Shown: one piece after another, positions 34,101-44,546 of the stretch
How positions within the stretch are numbered: the stretch's first letter is position 1
How the letters are laid out: the number at the start of each line of letters is the position of its first letter
NCBI GenBank assembly: GCA_018394295.1
Contig: CP074573.1
Span: forward strand, 1,178,001-1,242,000
From: Mycoplasmatota bacterium
GTDB lineage: Bacteria; Bacillota_I; Bacilli_A; Haloplasmatales; Haloplasmataceae
DNA length: 64,000 nucleotides
Reading direction: 5' to 3'
Program-made: the position numbers and the translations under genes
Notes under the pieces: model-generated
The model's input: only the letters and a program-made list of their open reading frames with translations
The model's database searches: none
Told to the model about the DNA's origin: nothing

Positions 34101-35253
34101 TAAATTTCTATTTTCAGTCATAATAAAAATTCCCAAAAAAACATTAATTAAAATTAATCAACTATTTTCATATAAGGTAAAAATCATTAAAAAAAAGCAT
34201 GATTTTTTTTATTTGCAGGTACAAGAAAATGATTTAAATATATTAAATAAATATAAAGTAGATTATGAAATAATCTCTTATAAAGGAATAAAACACATTT
34301 ATCGTTTGTTATTAACGCATTTAAGTGTTTTTATTGGAATAATTCTTTTTTTATTGATTTTGTATGCAAATACACTTACAATTAAAGAAATCTCATTTTC
34401 TACATATACTAAAGATAATGAAAAAATAAAATCTATTATTGAACGTCATTATACTTCTTTTTTAGATGTACACTTGTTAAATAGTGATATTAATGATATC
34501 AATTTATTGTTACGTAAAGAATTTAACCATTTTGAATGGATTTCCATAGAACGAAGTGGATGTTTATTAAAAGTTACCATTTTAGAACCTAGTGTAATTA
34601 ATAAACAAGTTGAACATATTGAAGGCTATGGAGATTTAGTGGCTAAAACAGATGGAATGGTTAAGTTTTTTCAAATAACACAAGGTATTCCACTAATTGA
34701 ACAAAATCAATATGTTAAAAAAGGGGAAGTGTTAGTCAGTGGTAATTTAAGATATCATAATCAAGATGAAAGTGAATTTTATATTCCTGCTTATGGTCAT
34801 GTGTACGCAGAAGTATGGTATACAAAAACAATTGTTGTCCCTAAAAAGAGTGTTACAACTGAATTTACGGGCAAAATTAGTTTAGAAAAGAAATTATCAT
34901 TATTTGGGCTTGATATCAAATATAAATCAAGTCAAAATCATTATAAAGAATATCATAAAGAGGAGAATTTTGATCAATTACAAATATTTTCATTTAAATT
35001 ACCAATTGGAATAAAAAAAATACATTATTTGGAAAAAAATGATATAATGAATGTGTATGACAATAAATCAGCATTACAATTTGCATCTTCACAAATTCGT
35101 TATGAACTATCTCAATCGTTTAGAGAAGGGGATAAAATTTTAGAGGTTCAATGTTTAAATGAGAGTGAAGATGATTTAAATTATACCTATGTTTTTTTTG
35201 TAAGAACTTATGAAGATATCGCAATATTTCAAAGGAGAGCAATGAATGAGTAA
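34087..35253 (+). CDS. yqfD: Sporulation protein YqfD
   Basis: 388 residues with one membrane helix (about 78-98) after an N-terminal domain and a large external part. Conserved bits: FEWISIERSGCLLKVTILEP (in part), LVAKTDGMVKFFQITQGIP, VKKGEVLVSG. This is the layout of YqfD, a stage-IV-type sporulation protein. ATG 34087 lies within yqfC, coupling translation. Its presence suggests the organism sporulates or descends from spore formers. Confidence 0.85.
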   Translation: MKNNNKFLFSVIIKIPKKTLIKINQLFSYKVKIIKKKHDFFYLQVQENDLNILNKYKVDYEIISYKGIKHIYRLLLTHLSVFIGIILFLLILYANTLTIKEISFSTYTKDNEKIKSIIERHYTSFLDVHLLNSDINDINLLLRKEFNHFEWISIERSGCLLKVTILEPSVINKQVEHIEGYGDLVAKTDGMVKFFQITQGIPLIEQNQYVKKGEVLVSGNLRYHNQDESEFYIPAYGHVYAEVWYTKTIVVPKKSVTTEFTGKISLEKKLSLFGLDIKYKSSQNHYKEYHKEENFDQLQIFSFKLPIGIKKIHYLEKNDIMNVYDNKSALQFASSQIRYELSQSFREGDKILEVQCLNESEDDLNYTYVFFVRTYEDIAIFQRRAMNE

Positions 35254-36226
35254 TTTTATCAATCTTAATTTTACCTTTAATAGTATTGAAGAATCCATTT
35301 CAATTATAGGAACTCATGATAGAAACTTAAGGTTACTAGAAGATTATTTTAAAACTAAAATTATTACACGTGGTGATGCTATTTTAGTTTCAAACGAACT
35401 TGATGAGGAAAAAAGAAAACAATTATTATCTATTTTAAGTACATTACAAACCATTATTAAATATGAGAATAATATTACTGAAAGAGATATTTTGTATTGT
35501 TTTAGAATGCTTGAACAAGATAATTTAGATGACTTAATTTCACTTTATCGTAATAAAATCATTGTAGGTAAACATCATACAGGGAAACCTATTACCGCAA
35601 AAACTTTTAATCAAAAAAAATATATTAAAGCAATTGATGATCATGACCTAGTTTTTGGTGTTGGTCCTGCTGGTACAGGTAAAACCTATTTAGCAGTTGT
35701 TAAAGGCGTTACTTCCTTAAAAGCACAAGATGTAAAAAGAATTATTTTAACAAGACCAGCCGTTGAAGCTGGTGAAAGTTTGGGATTTTTACCTGGTGAT
35801 TTAAAAGAGAAGGTAGATCCATATTTACGTCCCTTATACGATGCCCTTCATGACACATTAGGTGCTGAAAACACAGATGTTTTAATCGAAAAGGGTACAA
35901 TTGAAATCGCGCCCCTTGCGTATATGCGGGGTAGAACCTTAGATGATGCTTTTGTGATTTTAGATGAAGCACAAAATACAACTGAACAACAAATGAAAAT
36001 GTTTTTGACAAGGTTAGGATTTAATTCAAAAATGGTTGTGACAGGTGATATATCACAAATTGATTTACCAAGAGGGGTAAATTCAGGATTAATTAATGCC
36101 ATTAATATTTTAAAAGATATTGAAAATATCTCCATCTGTCAATTTGATGTGTCTGATGTGATTCGTCACCCACTTGTTCAAAAAGTACTAGATCGTTACG
36201 AAACATTTGAAAGAGAGAAGGTGTAG
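35246..36226 (+). CDS. phoH: PhoH-like ATPase
   Basis: 326 residues. P-loop ATPase with GVGPAGTGKTYLAV (Walker A), ILTRPAVEAGESLGFLPGDLKEKVDPY and FVILDEAQNTT (Walker B), then VVTGDISQIDLPRG. An N-terminal KH-like part precedes it. The family is linked to RNA handling and often neighbours ybeY, as here (3 bp apart). It overlaps yqfD by 8 bp. Confidence 0.95.
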   Translation: MSNFINLNFTFNSIEESISIIGTHDRNLRLLEDYFKTKIITRGDAILVSNELDEEKRKQLLSILSTLQTIIKYENNITERDILYCFRMLEQDNLDDLISLYRNKIIVGKHHTGKPITAKTFNQKKYIKAIDDHDLVFGVGPAGTGKTYLAVVKGVTSLKAQDVKRIILTRPAVEAGESLGFLPGDLKEKVDPYLRPLYDALHDTLGAENTDVLIEKGTIEIAPLAYMRGRTLDDAFVILDEAQNTTEQQMKMFLTRLGFNSKMVVTGDISQIDLPRGVNSGLINAINILKDIENISICQFDVSDVIRHPLVQKVLDRYETFEREKV

Positions 36227-36229
36227 ACG

Positions 36230-36700
36230 TTGTTAGATATTGCCTTTGTTAATGAAACAGAAGAAGATATGAGTGGATATGAAGATTTAATAACATCTGT
36301 TTTTAATGAAACAATGAAATTAGAAAACAATGATAGATTTTATGAAGTAAGTGTTGTCTATGTATCAAAAGAAAGAATTAAGGAAATAAATTATGAATAT
36401 CGTGAGATTAATCAAGTAACCGATGTTATTTCTTTTGCTTTATTTGACGAAACAGAAGAAAGTGATATAATACAAGATGAGTCAAATATAACGACTTTAG
36501 GTGATATTTTTATCTGTATTGAAAAAATGAAGGAACAATCCATCGAATATGGTCACTCTGAGAAACGAGAATTAGCATTTTTAGCTTGCCATGGGTTACT
36601 TCATTTACTTGGTTATGATCACCTAAATCAAACGGATGAAGCAATTATGTTTAAAAAACAAGAAGATATTTTAAATGCACTTGATCTAAAAAGACAGTAA
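36230..36700 (+). CDS. ybeY: Endoribonuclease YbeY (rRNA maturation)
   Basis: 156 residues. The zinc motif H-x3-H-x5-H is visible in HGLLHLLGYDH. YbeY works in 16S rRNA 3'-end maturation and ribosome quality control. The start is TTG 36230 after AAGGTG, 3 bp beyond phoH. In Bacillus a pgpH-type HD gene lies between phoH and ybeY; it is missing here, as is dgkA after ybeY. Confidence 0.95.
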   Translation: MLDIAFVNETEEDMSGYEDLITSVFNETMKLENNDRFYEVSVVYVSKERIKEINYEYREINQVTDVISFALFDETEESDIIQDESNITTLGDIFICIEKMKEQSIEYGHSEKRELAFLACHGLLHLLGYDHLNQTDEAIMFKKQEDILNALDLKRQ

Positions 36701-36711
36701 TGGAGGTTTCT

Positions 36712-37116
36712 ATGGAAAGAAAAGAATTAATTCAAAAAGCAATCAATGCTATGTCACAAGCCTATGCTCCATATTCTAAATTTCATGTTGGATGTAGTCT
36801 TTTAATGAAAGATAATACAGTAATTACTGGTGCTAATATAGAAAATGCATCCTATGGATTATCAAATTGTGCCGAACGTAGTGCTCTTTTTGCAGCATAT
36901 TCACAAGGTTATCGACAAAATGATATTGTATCAATGGTCGTTGTTGGGGATACTGATTCTGTCATTTCTCCTTGTGGTGCTTGTAGACAAGTTATTAGTG
37001 AATTAGTCAATGCCGATACTGAAATCATCTTAACGAATTTAAAACAAGACGTCAAAATTGTAAATAAATTTGAATTATTACCTTTTGGCTTTACAGATAA
37101 AGACATGGAAAAGTAG
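36712..37116 (+). CDS. cdd: Cytidine deaminase
   Basis: 134 residues. Zinc site: NCAERSAL (Cys-Ala-Glu) and PCGACRQ (two Cys), as in homotetrameric cytidine deaminases that convert cytidine and deoxycytidine to uridines. ATG 36712 is chosen since the ATG at 36700 is part of the GGAGG site. It lies between ybeY and era in the core operon. Confidence 0.95.
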   Translation: MERKELIQKAINAMSQAYAPYSKFHVGCSLLMKDNTVITGANIENASYGLSNCAERSALFAAYSQGYRQNDIVSMVVVGDTDSVISPCGACRQVISELVNADTEIILTNLKQDVKIVNKFELLPFGFTDKDMEK

Positions 37117-37124
37117 GAGATATA

Positions 37125-38030
37125 ATGGATAAAACATTCAAATCAGGATTTATTACCATCATCGGAAGACCGAATGCTGGAAAATCTACATTCTTAAATC
37201 AAATTTTAAAACAAAAGATAGCGATTATAAGTGATAAACCGCAAACCACTAGAAATAAAATTCAAGGTATTTACAATACAACAGGTGCTCAAATGGTCTT
37301 TATTGATACCCCTGGTGTTCATAAACCTAAACATAAATTAGGTGAAGTATTAAATAAGATTGCTTTAAAAGCTCTACATGAGGTTGATATTACTTTATTC
37401 ATGATAAGTGGTAATGAAAGTTTAAGTACAGGAAATCGTTACATTATGGAGCATTTGAAAAATCTGAAACAACCTGTATTTTTAATAATAAATAAAACCG
37501 ATTTAATGACAAAAGAAGATATTTTTAAAAGTATTGATTTATACCAAAAAGAATTTAATTTCAAAGAAATCATACCAATTTCTGCGTTAAATAATAATAA
37601 TGTAGATTATCTATTAGAATTGATTAAAAAATATTTACCTAATGGTCCACAGTATTATCCAATTGATGCGGTATGTGACCACCCAGAGCGATTTATTATT
37701 GGCGAATTAATACGTGAAAAAGTTTTATTTAAAACACGTGAAGAAGTTCCTCATTCAGTTGCTGTTGTTATCGATCAAATAAAAAAAGATGAAAACAGTC
37801 ATGTGATTGATGTATTAGCAACAATTGTCGTTGAACGTCCTTCTCAGAAAGGAATATTAATTGGCAAAGGCGGAAGCATGTTAAAAGATATTGGAACACT
37901 TGCTCGTAAAGATATACAAAATTTATTAGGGAGTAAAGTTTACCTTGAATTATGGGTGAAAGTCATAAAAGACTGGCGAAATCGTAAGCATCTATTAACT
38001 GAATTTGGTTATAAAGAAAATGAATATTAA
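37125..38030 (+). CDS. era: GTPase Era
   Basis: 301 residues. G domain: GRPNAGKSTFLN (G1), DTPGVHKP (G3), NKTDLM (G4) and SAL (G5). C-terminal KH domain with KGILIGKGGSMLKDIG binds the 3' end of 16S rRNA during 30S assembly. It starts 8 bp after cdd. Length is standard. Confidence 0.97.
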   Translation: MDKTFKSGFITIIGRPNAGKSTFLNQILKQKIAIISDKPQTTRNKIQGIYNTTGAQMVFIDTPGVHKPKHKLGEVLNKIALKALHEVDITLFMISGNESLSTGNRYIMEHLKNLKQPVFLIINKTDLMTKEDIFKSIDLYQKEFNFKEIIPISALNNNNVDYLLELIKKYLPNGPQYYPIDAVCDHPERFIIGELIREKVLFKTREEVPHSVAVVIDQIKKDENSHVIDVLATIVVERPSQKGILIGKGGSMLKDIGTLARKDIQNLLGSKVYLELWVKVIKDWRNRKHLLTEFGYKENEY

Positions 38031-38105
38031 TACAGAAATATATAAATAATTTTTCAATTTTTGTTTATCCTATAAATAGATTATAGGAGAAAGGATAATT
38101 GGAAA

Positions 38106-38279
38106 ATGAAAAAAGAAGCATGGGACAAATTTTTAAATACAGGTAGTGTGAATGACTATCTATCGTATAAGAATAAACAAAAGAAATATTTAAATGAAAT
38201 GGGTACAGAAGTTATCATAAAGGATAGTAAGAGGGATAATCATGGTAGAAATAATCGAAGGGATCGTCATAAAAAATAG
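38106..38279 (+). CDS. yqzL: YqzL-like small protein
   Basis: 57 residues from ATG 38106 (AGGAGAAAGG upstream). It starts MKKEAWDKFLNTGSVNDYLSY, like the YqzL family W-x-x-F-x-x-TG-x-x-x-x-YL pattern, and has a very basic tail. YqzL genes lie between era and recO in Bacilli, exactly as here. The 3' end overlaps recO by 38 bp, coupling them. Function unknown. Confidence 0.8.
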   Translation: MKKEAWDKFLNTGSVNDYLSYKNKQKKYLNEMGTEVIIKDSKRDNHGRNNRRDRHKK

Positions 38280-38967
38280 TGATTATCAAGAAAAAAGTAA
38301 AATATTACAAGTTTTCTCAAAAGAACATGGATTAATTGGTGTATATTTAAAAGGAGCAAATCATTATAAAAGTAAAACATTTTCGATTGCTCAACCAATA
38401 AGCCATGCTTTTTTTAATGTAAACTATACAAACGGTCTTTCAAGTTGTTTTCATGGAGAAATGATTCATTCATTTCAAGCTTTAAAAATAGACTTTAATA
38501 AAAATATATATGTGTATCATTTATTTGAACTAATTTTAAAAAATATCGAACAACATCAACCTGTTGTGTATTTATTTGATTTATTGTTAAAAGTAATTCA
38601 AAAAATAGATGAAACTAAAGATGAAAAAGAAATTAAAGTGTTGACAATTTTCTTTGAAATCAAACTATTGAATTTTATTGGGGTAGCACCAGTTTTAACA
38701 AATTGTGTCGAATGTGGAAGTAAAGATGATATCACAAATTTCGACATTTCTAAAGGTGGTTTTGTTTGTCAAAACTGTCTTGACCCAAGAAGTAGATCCT
38801 TTTCAATAGAAACTTTACAAACATTATATCAAATATTTTATCAAGATATTCCAATAAATGATTTTAACATTAATGAATCAGTTTTAGATGAACTTAGAAT
38901 TTTATTAAATGCTTATTATTTGTATCATTTAGGGATTAAAACGAATTCATCAAAATACTTGACATAA
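38242..38967 (+). CDS. recO: DNA repair protein RecO
   Basis: 241 residues. N-terminal OB fold (IEGIVIKNSDYQEKSKILQVFS) and a zinc finger with four Cys (CVECG...FVCQNC at about residues 155-180). RecO loads RecA with RecR in gap repair. ATG 38242 follows AGAGGG and lies within the yqzL gene. Confidence 0.94.
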   Translation: MVEIIEGIVIKNSDYQEKSKILQVFSKEHGLIGVYLKGANHYKSKTFSIAQPISHAFFNVNYTNGLSSCFHGEMIHSFQALKIDFNKNIYVYHLFELILKNIEQHQPVVYLFDLLLKVIQKIDETKDEKEIKVLTIFFEIKLLNFIGVAPVLTNCVECGSKDDITNFDISKGGFVCQNCLDPRSRSFSIETLQTLYQIFYQDIPINDFNINESVLDELRILLNAYYLYHLGIKTNSSKYLT

Positions 38968-38982
38968 AAATAATAATTTCTC

Positions 38983-39240
38983 TTGACATAATAAACTTTA
39001 TTATCTATAATATATTTGGAATAATATGTATTTACGATGAGAGAGAAGAGTAATTTATCTTAAAATTTACAGCGAGTCTAGGAAGGTGGAAGCTAGATAG
39101 TGATAATAAATGAAGGAACTCTTGAGTGTTTTTTAAAAAAAGAGACCATAATAATTATGGTAAATAGGGTGGAACCGCGGGAATAATTTTCGTCCCTATA
39201 CTTAATTTTTTAGGTGTAGGTAAGAAAATTTTTTTGTATT
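38983..39240 (+). promoter_or_regulatory. Glycine T-box leader with promoter and terminator
   Basis: Promoter: TTGACA (38983-38988), 17 bp, TATAAT (39006-39011). The leader has an AGCGAG-type Stem I, a specifier loop GAAGGAACTC in which GGA (39115-39117) is the glycine codon, and the T-box core AGGGTGGAACCGCGG (39166-39180). A competing terminator stem is CCTATAC (39195-39201) with GTGTAGG (39214-39220), then a T run near 39229. Uncharged tRNA-Gly would stabilise the antiterminator and turn on glyS. Confidence 0.93.
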
Positions 39241-39266
39241 TTATTTAGACTAATGGAGGAAACACA

Positions 39267-40649
39267 ATGGATAAAGTAAAAGTAAATATGGAAAAAATCG
39301 TTAATTATGCTAAATCATTTGGATTTGTATATCAAGGATCAGAACTCTATGGTGGTTTATCAAATACATGGGATTATGGACCTTTAGGTGTTGAATTAAA
39401 AAACAATATTAAAAAAGCTTGGTGGCAAAAATTTAATCAAGAATCTAAAACAAATGTTGGATTAGACTCTGCAATCTTAATGAATTCTGAAGTTTGGGTA
39501 GCTTCTGGGCACATTGGAGGATTTAGTGATCCGCTTATGGATTGTAAGGAATGTAATACAAGACATCGTGCAGATAAATTAATTGAAGATTTTACGAATC
39601 AGGAAGTAAATCCAGGTGGTTGGTCTAATAAAGAATTTGAGGACTATATTAAAAAGAATGAGATAGTATGTCCAAATTGCGGGAAGAAAAATTTTACTGA
39701 AATTAGACAATTTGAACTTATGTTCAAAACGCATCAAGGCGTACTATCAGATGAAAAATCAGCTGTTTATTTGCGACCAGAAACAGCACAAGGTATCTTT
39801 GTGAATTTTAAAAATGTCGCTCGTACAACAAGAAAAAAAATACCATTTGGAATTTGCCAAATTGGGAAATCATTTAGAAATGAAATTACACCAGGGAACT
39901 TTATTTTCCGTACACGTGAATTTGAACAAATGGAATTAGAGTTTTTCTGTAAACCTGGTGAAGATACTAAATGGTATATTTATTGGCGTGATTTTTGTTT
40001 TAATTTTGTAAAATCACTTGGTATAAAAGAAGAAAGAATGCGTCTTCGTGAACATAGTCAAGAAGAATTAAGCCATTATAGTACAGGAACGGCTGATATT
40101 GAATATCAATTTCCATTTGGTTGGGGTGAATTGTGGGGTATTGCTAATCGAACTGATTATGATTTATCTGCTCACAACAATCATTCTGGGCAAAGTTTAG
40201 AATATTTAGACCCTCAAACAAATGAAAAGTATATTCCTTATTGTATTGAACCATCAGTAGGGGTTGAACGTTTATTTTTAGCGATTTTTACTGATAGTTA
40301 TGAAGAGGAAACTTTAGCAAATGGTGAAACACGTGAAGTTCTTCATCTACATCCTTTTTTAGCCCCATATAAAATAGCTGTATTACCACTTGTTAAAAAA
40401 TTAGATGAAAAAGCACAAGCTGTTTATGATCTTGTTTCAAAAGAATATATGACCGATTATGACGTATCAGGAAAAATTGGGAGACGTTATAGAAGACAAG
40501 ATGCAATCGGTACGCCATTTTGTATCACAATCGATTATGATACTTTAGATGATGAAGCAGTTACTGTAAGAGAAAGAGATACAATGGAACAAAAACGGAT
40601 TAAAATATCAGAATTAAATGAATTTTTTAGAGAACGATTAAAATTTTAA
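39267..40649 (+). CDS. glyS: Glycyl-tRNA synthetase (class II, homodimer type)
   Basis: 460 residues. It charges tRNA-Gly. Class II motifs: [11 protein letters not shown]-like motif 2 ([15 protein letters not shown]) and the C-terminal [10 protein letters not shown] motif 3. A Cys-rich insertion ([10 protein letters not shown] and CPNCGKKNF) near residue 90-140 matches the GlyQS-type enzyme of Bacilli-like lineages. The single-chain alpha2 type is used in place of GlyQ/GlyS. Controlled by the T-box upstream. dnaG follows after 32 bp. Confidence 0.96.
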   Translation: MDKVKVNMEKIVNYAKSFGFVYQGSELYGGLSNTWDYGPLGVELKNNIKKAWWQKFNQESKTNVGLDSAILMNSEVWVASGHIGGFSDPLMDCKECNTRHRADKLIEDFTNQEVNPGGWSNKEFEDYIKKNEIVCPNCGKKNFTEIRQFELMFKTHQGVLSDEKSAVYLRPETAQGIFVNFKNVARTTRKKIPFGICQIGKSFRNEITPGNFIFRTREFEQMELEFFCKPGEDTKWYIYWRDFCFNFVKSLGIKEERMRLREHSQEELSHYSTGTADIEYQFPFGWGELWGIANRTDYDLSAHNNHSGQSLEYLDPQTNEKYIPYCIEPSVGVERLFLAIFTDSYEEETLANGETREVLHLHPFLAPYKIAVLPLVKKLDEKAQAVYDLVSKEYMTDYDVSGKIGRRYRRQDAIGTPFCITIDYDTLDDEAVTVRERDTMEQKRIKISELNEFFRERLKF

Positions 40650-40681
40650 AATAATGACACAATAATAGGAGGTGGCATTAG

Positions 40682-42490
40682 GTGTTTATTCCTAATCATA
40701 TTGTGGACCAAGTCATAAAAGGAAATGATATCCTTCAAGTGGTTTCTTCCTATGTTAAGTTAGAAAAAAAAGGGAAAAACTATTTTGGTCTATGCCCCTT
40801 TCATAGTGAAAAAACCCCATCATTTTCTGTTTCGCCAGAAAAACAAATTTTTCACTGCTTTAGTTGTGGAGAAGGTGGGAATGTTGCTCAATTTATCTCG
40901 AAAATTGACAATTTATCGTATCTTGATAGTATAAAAAAATTAGCTTCTCAAATAAATCTTAATATTGATAACTATTTTGACGATAATAAAAGTATTGAGC
41001 AATCAAAGTATTTTTCAATGAATCAATTTGTTTCTGATTATTATCAATTTGCTTTACTCAATACTAAAGAAGGTAAAATAGCTTTAAAGTACTTATATCA
41101 GAGAAATATTAACGATGATTTAATTAAACAATTTAAAATAGGATTAGCTCCAGATAGTACGGATTCCTTATACCAGGCTTTAAAATCTAATCATTTTCCG
41201 GAATTATCAATGTTAGAATTAGGCCATGTAATTAAATCTAATAATCATTTTTATGACAAGTTTAAAAATCGTATCATGTTTCCTATATGTGATGAATATG
41301 GTAATATAGTTGGTTTTAGTGGACGAAGCTATTTAGATACCAATAAAAATGAGCCTAAGTACATGAATACACAAGAAACGCCGATTTTTAAAAAAAGTAA
41401 CATAATATATAATTTGTATCATGCAAAAAAAACGATTAAACAAAATAAACGTGTGTTTTTATTTGAAGGATTTATGGATGTTATCGCATCTTATCGGAGT
41501 GGGTTATTTGAAAGTGTAGCCACGATGGGTACTGCCTTAACAGATGATCACATTAATCAATTAAAAAAACTTACTAAACACGTAATTATTTGTTATGACG
41601 GAGATAAAGCAGGAATTGAAGCATCAAAAAGAGCGATTACAAGTCTTAATAAACATTATGTGAAGACATCGGTCGTAAATTTACCTGAAGGGTTAGACCC
41701 TGATGAATATTTTAATCAATATGGTAAAACACAATATTTAGACTATTTAAATCGACATCAAAAAAGTTATAAAGAGTATATGTATGAAATATTTCATACA
41801 GATATTAACTTAAATGATATTAGTTCTATTGAAGGCTTCAAGAAAAAAATATTTCAATTAATACTAAATGCAACTCCGACAGAACAGGAATTATATTTAA
41901 GTAAATTAAGTAATGATATTCAGGTATCGTTAAAAACATTACAATTTGATTATTCGCAATATACAAAATATTTGAAAAAATCAAATGAACCGAGTCATTA
42001 TGATGTCGTTGCTCAAGAACGAATCATTAAAACGATAGAGAAGAATCGACCATCTAGTAGGAAACTTTTAGGGGCACAAGAAACAATTATCTTTTATTCC
42101 TTATATAATCGAAAGTTTGTCAATATAATTAATGTAGATTCGAAAATATCGTTTGATGACCGACAATATAGACGTTTGTTTTATGATATTAGTGATTTTT
42201 ATAATATATATGATTGTTTTGATTATGAAGACTTCTTGGCAAAATATGTCAAAGAGGATAAAACATATGGAAATTTTTATAAAAAAGTTTATGATAAATT
42301 TCTAAAATATAAAGGTTCTTATGAAGAAATACATTTAGAACAGTGCTTTGCGGTAATTGTTAATGAATTAATCGCGAAGGTTGTTGAGCAATTAAAAGAA
42401 AAACTAAAACGAACAAATACAGAAGAAGAGCAAAAACAGATTTATCAAGAAATAATTGAAAATTATAAAATAATCAAGGTGAAAAATTAA
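40682..42490 (+). CDS. dnaG: DNA primase DnaG
   Basis: 602 residues. N-terminal zinc ribbon GLCPFHSEKTPSFSV and HCFSCGEGG (C-x2-H ... C-x2-C), then the Toprim core with VFLFEGFMDVIAS, GTALTDDH and ICYDGDKAGIEA. It makes RNA primers at the replication fork. The start is GTG 40682 after AGGAGGTGG. The C-terminal DnaB-binding domain is AT-rich and poorly conserved. rpoD follows after 14 bp, the classic macromolecular synthesis operon. Confidence 0.96.
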   Translation: MFIPNHIVDQVIKGNDILQVVSSYVKLEKKGKNYFGLCPFHSEKTPSFSVSPEKQIFHCFSCGEGGNVAQFISKIDNLSYLDSIKKLASQINLNIDNYFDDNKSIEQSKYFSMNQFVSDYYQFALLNTKEGKIALKYLYQRNINDDLIKQFKIGLAPDSTDSLYQALKSNHFPELSMLELGHVIKSNNHFYDKFKNRIMFPICDEYGNIVGFSGRSYLDTNKNEPKYMNTQETPIFKKSNIIYNLYHAKKTIKQNKRVFLFEGFMDVIASYRSGLFESVATMGTALTDDHINQLKKLTKHVIICYDGDKAGIEASKRAITSLNKHYVKTSVVNLPEGLDPDEYFNQYGKTQYLDYLNRHQKSYKEYMYEIFHTDINLNDISSIEGFKKKIFQLILNATPTEQELYLSKLSNDIQVSLKTLQFDYSQYTKYLKKSNEPSHYDVVAQERIIKTIEKNRPSSRKLLGAQETIIFYSLYNRKFVNIINVDSKISFDDRQYRRLFYDISDFYNIYDCFDYEDFLAKYVKEDKTYGNFYKKVYDKFLKYKGSYEEIHLEQCFAVIVNELIAKVVEQLKEKLKRTNTEEEQKQIYQEIIENYKIIKVKN

Positions 42491-42504
42491 AATGAGGTGG
42501 TAAA

Positions 42505-43755
42505 ATGGCACATCCCGATTATCAAAAAATTATTACCAATTTATTAGTAAAAGGTAAAGAACAAGGATTTCTTTACAATGATGATATTCAAGACCAACTA
42601 AGTGTTTTTGATATTGATCCTGAAGGCTTTGAAGATATATTAGATTTATTTAAAGCCGAGAAGATTAAAATTATTGATGAAAGTGAAGAAGAAGATATTG
42701 ACATTGATGTTTTAATCAAAAAAAATGAGACAGACGATGCTAAGGATGACGATTCTGATGATTTAGATGATCCTTATTTAGACATTGATATTGATTTAGA
42801 ATCAAATTATTCAACAGATGATATAGCATTACCAACAAGTATTAAAATTAATGACCCAGTTAGAATGTATCTTAAAGAAATTGGAAAAGTTGAATTATTA
42901 TCTGGTGATGCTGAAATAGATTATGCAAAATATATTGAATATGGTAAATTTGTATCTGAGCAATTAGAAAATAAAGACTTATTAACTGAACAAGAAATAG
43001 AAGATTATGAAGCTGCACTTCATCGTGGTGAACTAGCAAAACAACGTTTAGTTGAAGCTAATCTACGTTTAGTTGTTTCAATTGCGAAAAGACATGTTGG
43101 ACGTGGGATGTTATTTTTAGATTTAATTCAAGAAGGTAATATGGGCTTAATGAAAGCTGTCGATAAATTTGACTATACAAAAGGGTACAAATTCTCAACT
43201 TATGCCACTTGGTGGATTAGACAGGCAATTACACGAGCAATAGCTGACCAAGCACGTACGATCCGTATTCCTGTTCATATGGTAGAAACAATTAATAAAT
43301 TGGTAAGATTTCAACGTCAGTTAACACAAGAATTAGGTAGAGAACCATTACCAGCAGAAATCGCCGAAAAAATGGATACAACCCCTGATAAAGTAAGAGA
43401 AATATTAAAAATATCTCAAGAACCAATCTCATTAGAATCACCTGTAGGTGAAGAAGATGATTCAAATTTAGGTGATTTTATCGCTGATGTTGATGCTATA
43501 TCACCTGATGAGTTTGCATCTAATGAATTATTAAAAGAAGAATTAAATGATGTATTAGAAACCTTGACAGACCGTGAAGAACGTGTTTTACGTCTTCGTT
43601 TTGGATTAGATGATGGAAGAACACGTACATTAGAAGAAGTAGGGAAAGAGTTTGGTGTTACAAGAGAACGTATAAGACAAATAGAAGCTAAAGCTTTAAG
43701 AAAATTAAGACACCCCTCTAGAAGTAAAAAATTAAGAGACTTTATGGAAGAATAA
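42505..43755 (+). CDS. rpoD: Housekeeping RNA polymerase sigma factor RpoD/SigA
   Basis: 416 residues. Region 1.2 ([11 protein letters not shown]), region 2 ([52 protein letters not shown]), region 3 and region 4 ([38 protein letters not shown]). The acidic stretch at residues 55-100 (Asp/Glu-rich) is a short region 1.1-like part. It recognises the TTGACA/TATAAT promoters seen in this window. The next gene begins 1 bp later. Confidence 0.97.
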   Translation: MAHPDYQKIITNLLVKGKEQGFLYNDDIQDQLSVFDIDPEGFEDILDLFKAEKIKIIDESEEEDIDIDVLIKKNETDDAKDDDSDDLDDPYLDIDIDLESNYSTDDIALPTSIKINDPVRMYLKEIGKVELLSGDAEIDYAKYIEYGKFVSEQLENKDLLTEQEIEDYEAALHRGELAKQRLVEANLRLVVSIAKRHVGRGMLFLDLIQEGNMGLMKAVDKFDYTKGYKFSTYATWWIRQAITRAIADQARTIRIPVHMVETINKLVRFQRQLTQELGREPLPAEIAEKMDTTPDKVREILKISQEPISLESPVGEEDDSNLGDFIADVDAISPDEFASNELLKEELNDVLETLTDREERVLRLRFGLDDGRTRTLEEVGKEFGVTRERIRQIEAKALRKLRHPSRSKKLRDFMEE

Positions 43756-43756
43756 T

Positions 43757-44437
43757 ATGTGCATTCAAATATCAAAACGATTAAATACAATTGCTTTAAA
43801 TGTTATTCCATTTCGTCATGTAATTGATGTTGGTACTGATCATTGTTTGGTTCCTATCTATTTATTGTTAAATAACTATATAGATGATGCAATCGCAACA
43901 GACTTGAATGAAGGACCTATTAATGAAGCTAAAAAAAATATAGAACATTATAATTTAGAGAATAGAGTCGATACAAGATGTGGGAATGGACTTCAAACAG
44001 TATCAAAAAAAGACCCTTGTGATGTAATTATTGTCGCTGGTATGGGTGGTAAGTTAATTACAGATATTTTGCAATCAGGAAGTCATTTGATGCATTTAAA
44101 TAAACGATTAATTCTTCAACCAAATGTAAATGAAGAAAGTGTAAGACAATGGTTATGTGAGAATCATTATGAAATTGTTAATGAGATAATCATTAAAGAA
44201 GATAATGTTTTCTATGAAATTATCGTCGCAAATTACACACAAGAAAAAACACAGTACACGTTTGATGAAATTAAGTTTGGTCCCCTTCTATTAAAAGATA
44301 AAAATGAATTATTTATTCAAAAATGGACAAATATATTAAAATATAAAAAAGAAATTTATGATAAAATACCAGATCATCATAAAAATAAAAAGTTATTTTT
44401 ACATGAAATAAATCACATAGAAGACATTATAAAATAA
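43757..44437 (+). CDS. trmK: tRNA (adenine(22)-N1)-methyltransferase TrmK
   Basis: 226 residues. Rossmann methyltransferase starting with RHVIDVGTDHCLVPIYLL, the TrmK-type SAM motif, then GMGGKLITDIL. It methylates A22 in tRNAs. Placement right after rpoD matches Bacillus. The Nif3-like gene that usually follows is absent. It ends before a terminator, convergent with ispH. Confidence 0.92.
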   Translation: MCIQISKRLNTIALNVIPFRHVIDVGTDHCLVPIYLLLNNYIDDAIATDLNEGPINEAKKNIEHYNLENRVDTRCGNGLQTVSKKDPCDVIIVAGMGGKLITDILQSGSHLMHLNKRLILQPNVNEESVRQWLCENHYEIVNEIIIKEDNVFYEIIVANYTQEKTQYTFDEIKFGPLLLKDKNELFIQKWTNILKYKKEIYDKIPDHHKNKKLFLHEINHIEDIIK

Positions 44438-44504
44438 AAATTAAAAATCAAGATAGTATTTGCTTATTATATATAAACAGTTGTATCAATCATTGTTTTT
44501 TGAA

Positions 44505-44546
44505 AATAAAAAAAAGTTCAAAGAGATGCTTTGAACTTTATTTTTT
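44505..44546. terminator. Bidirectional terminator between trmK and ispH
   Basis: AAAGTTCAAAG (44513-44523) pairs with CTTTGAACTTT (44529-44539), flanked by A and T runs. Confidence 0.9.

Noticed and set aside
35742-36135. Two antisense reading frames opposite phoH
   Set aside because: They are shadows of the highly conserved phoH gene, with no ribosome site or family similarity.
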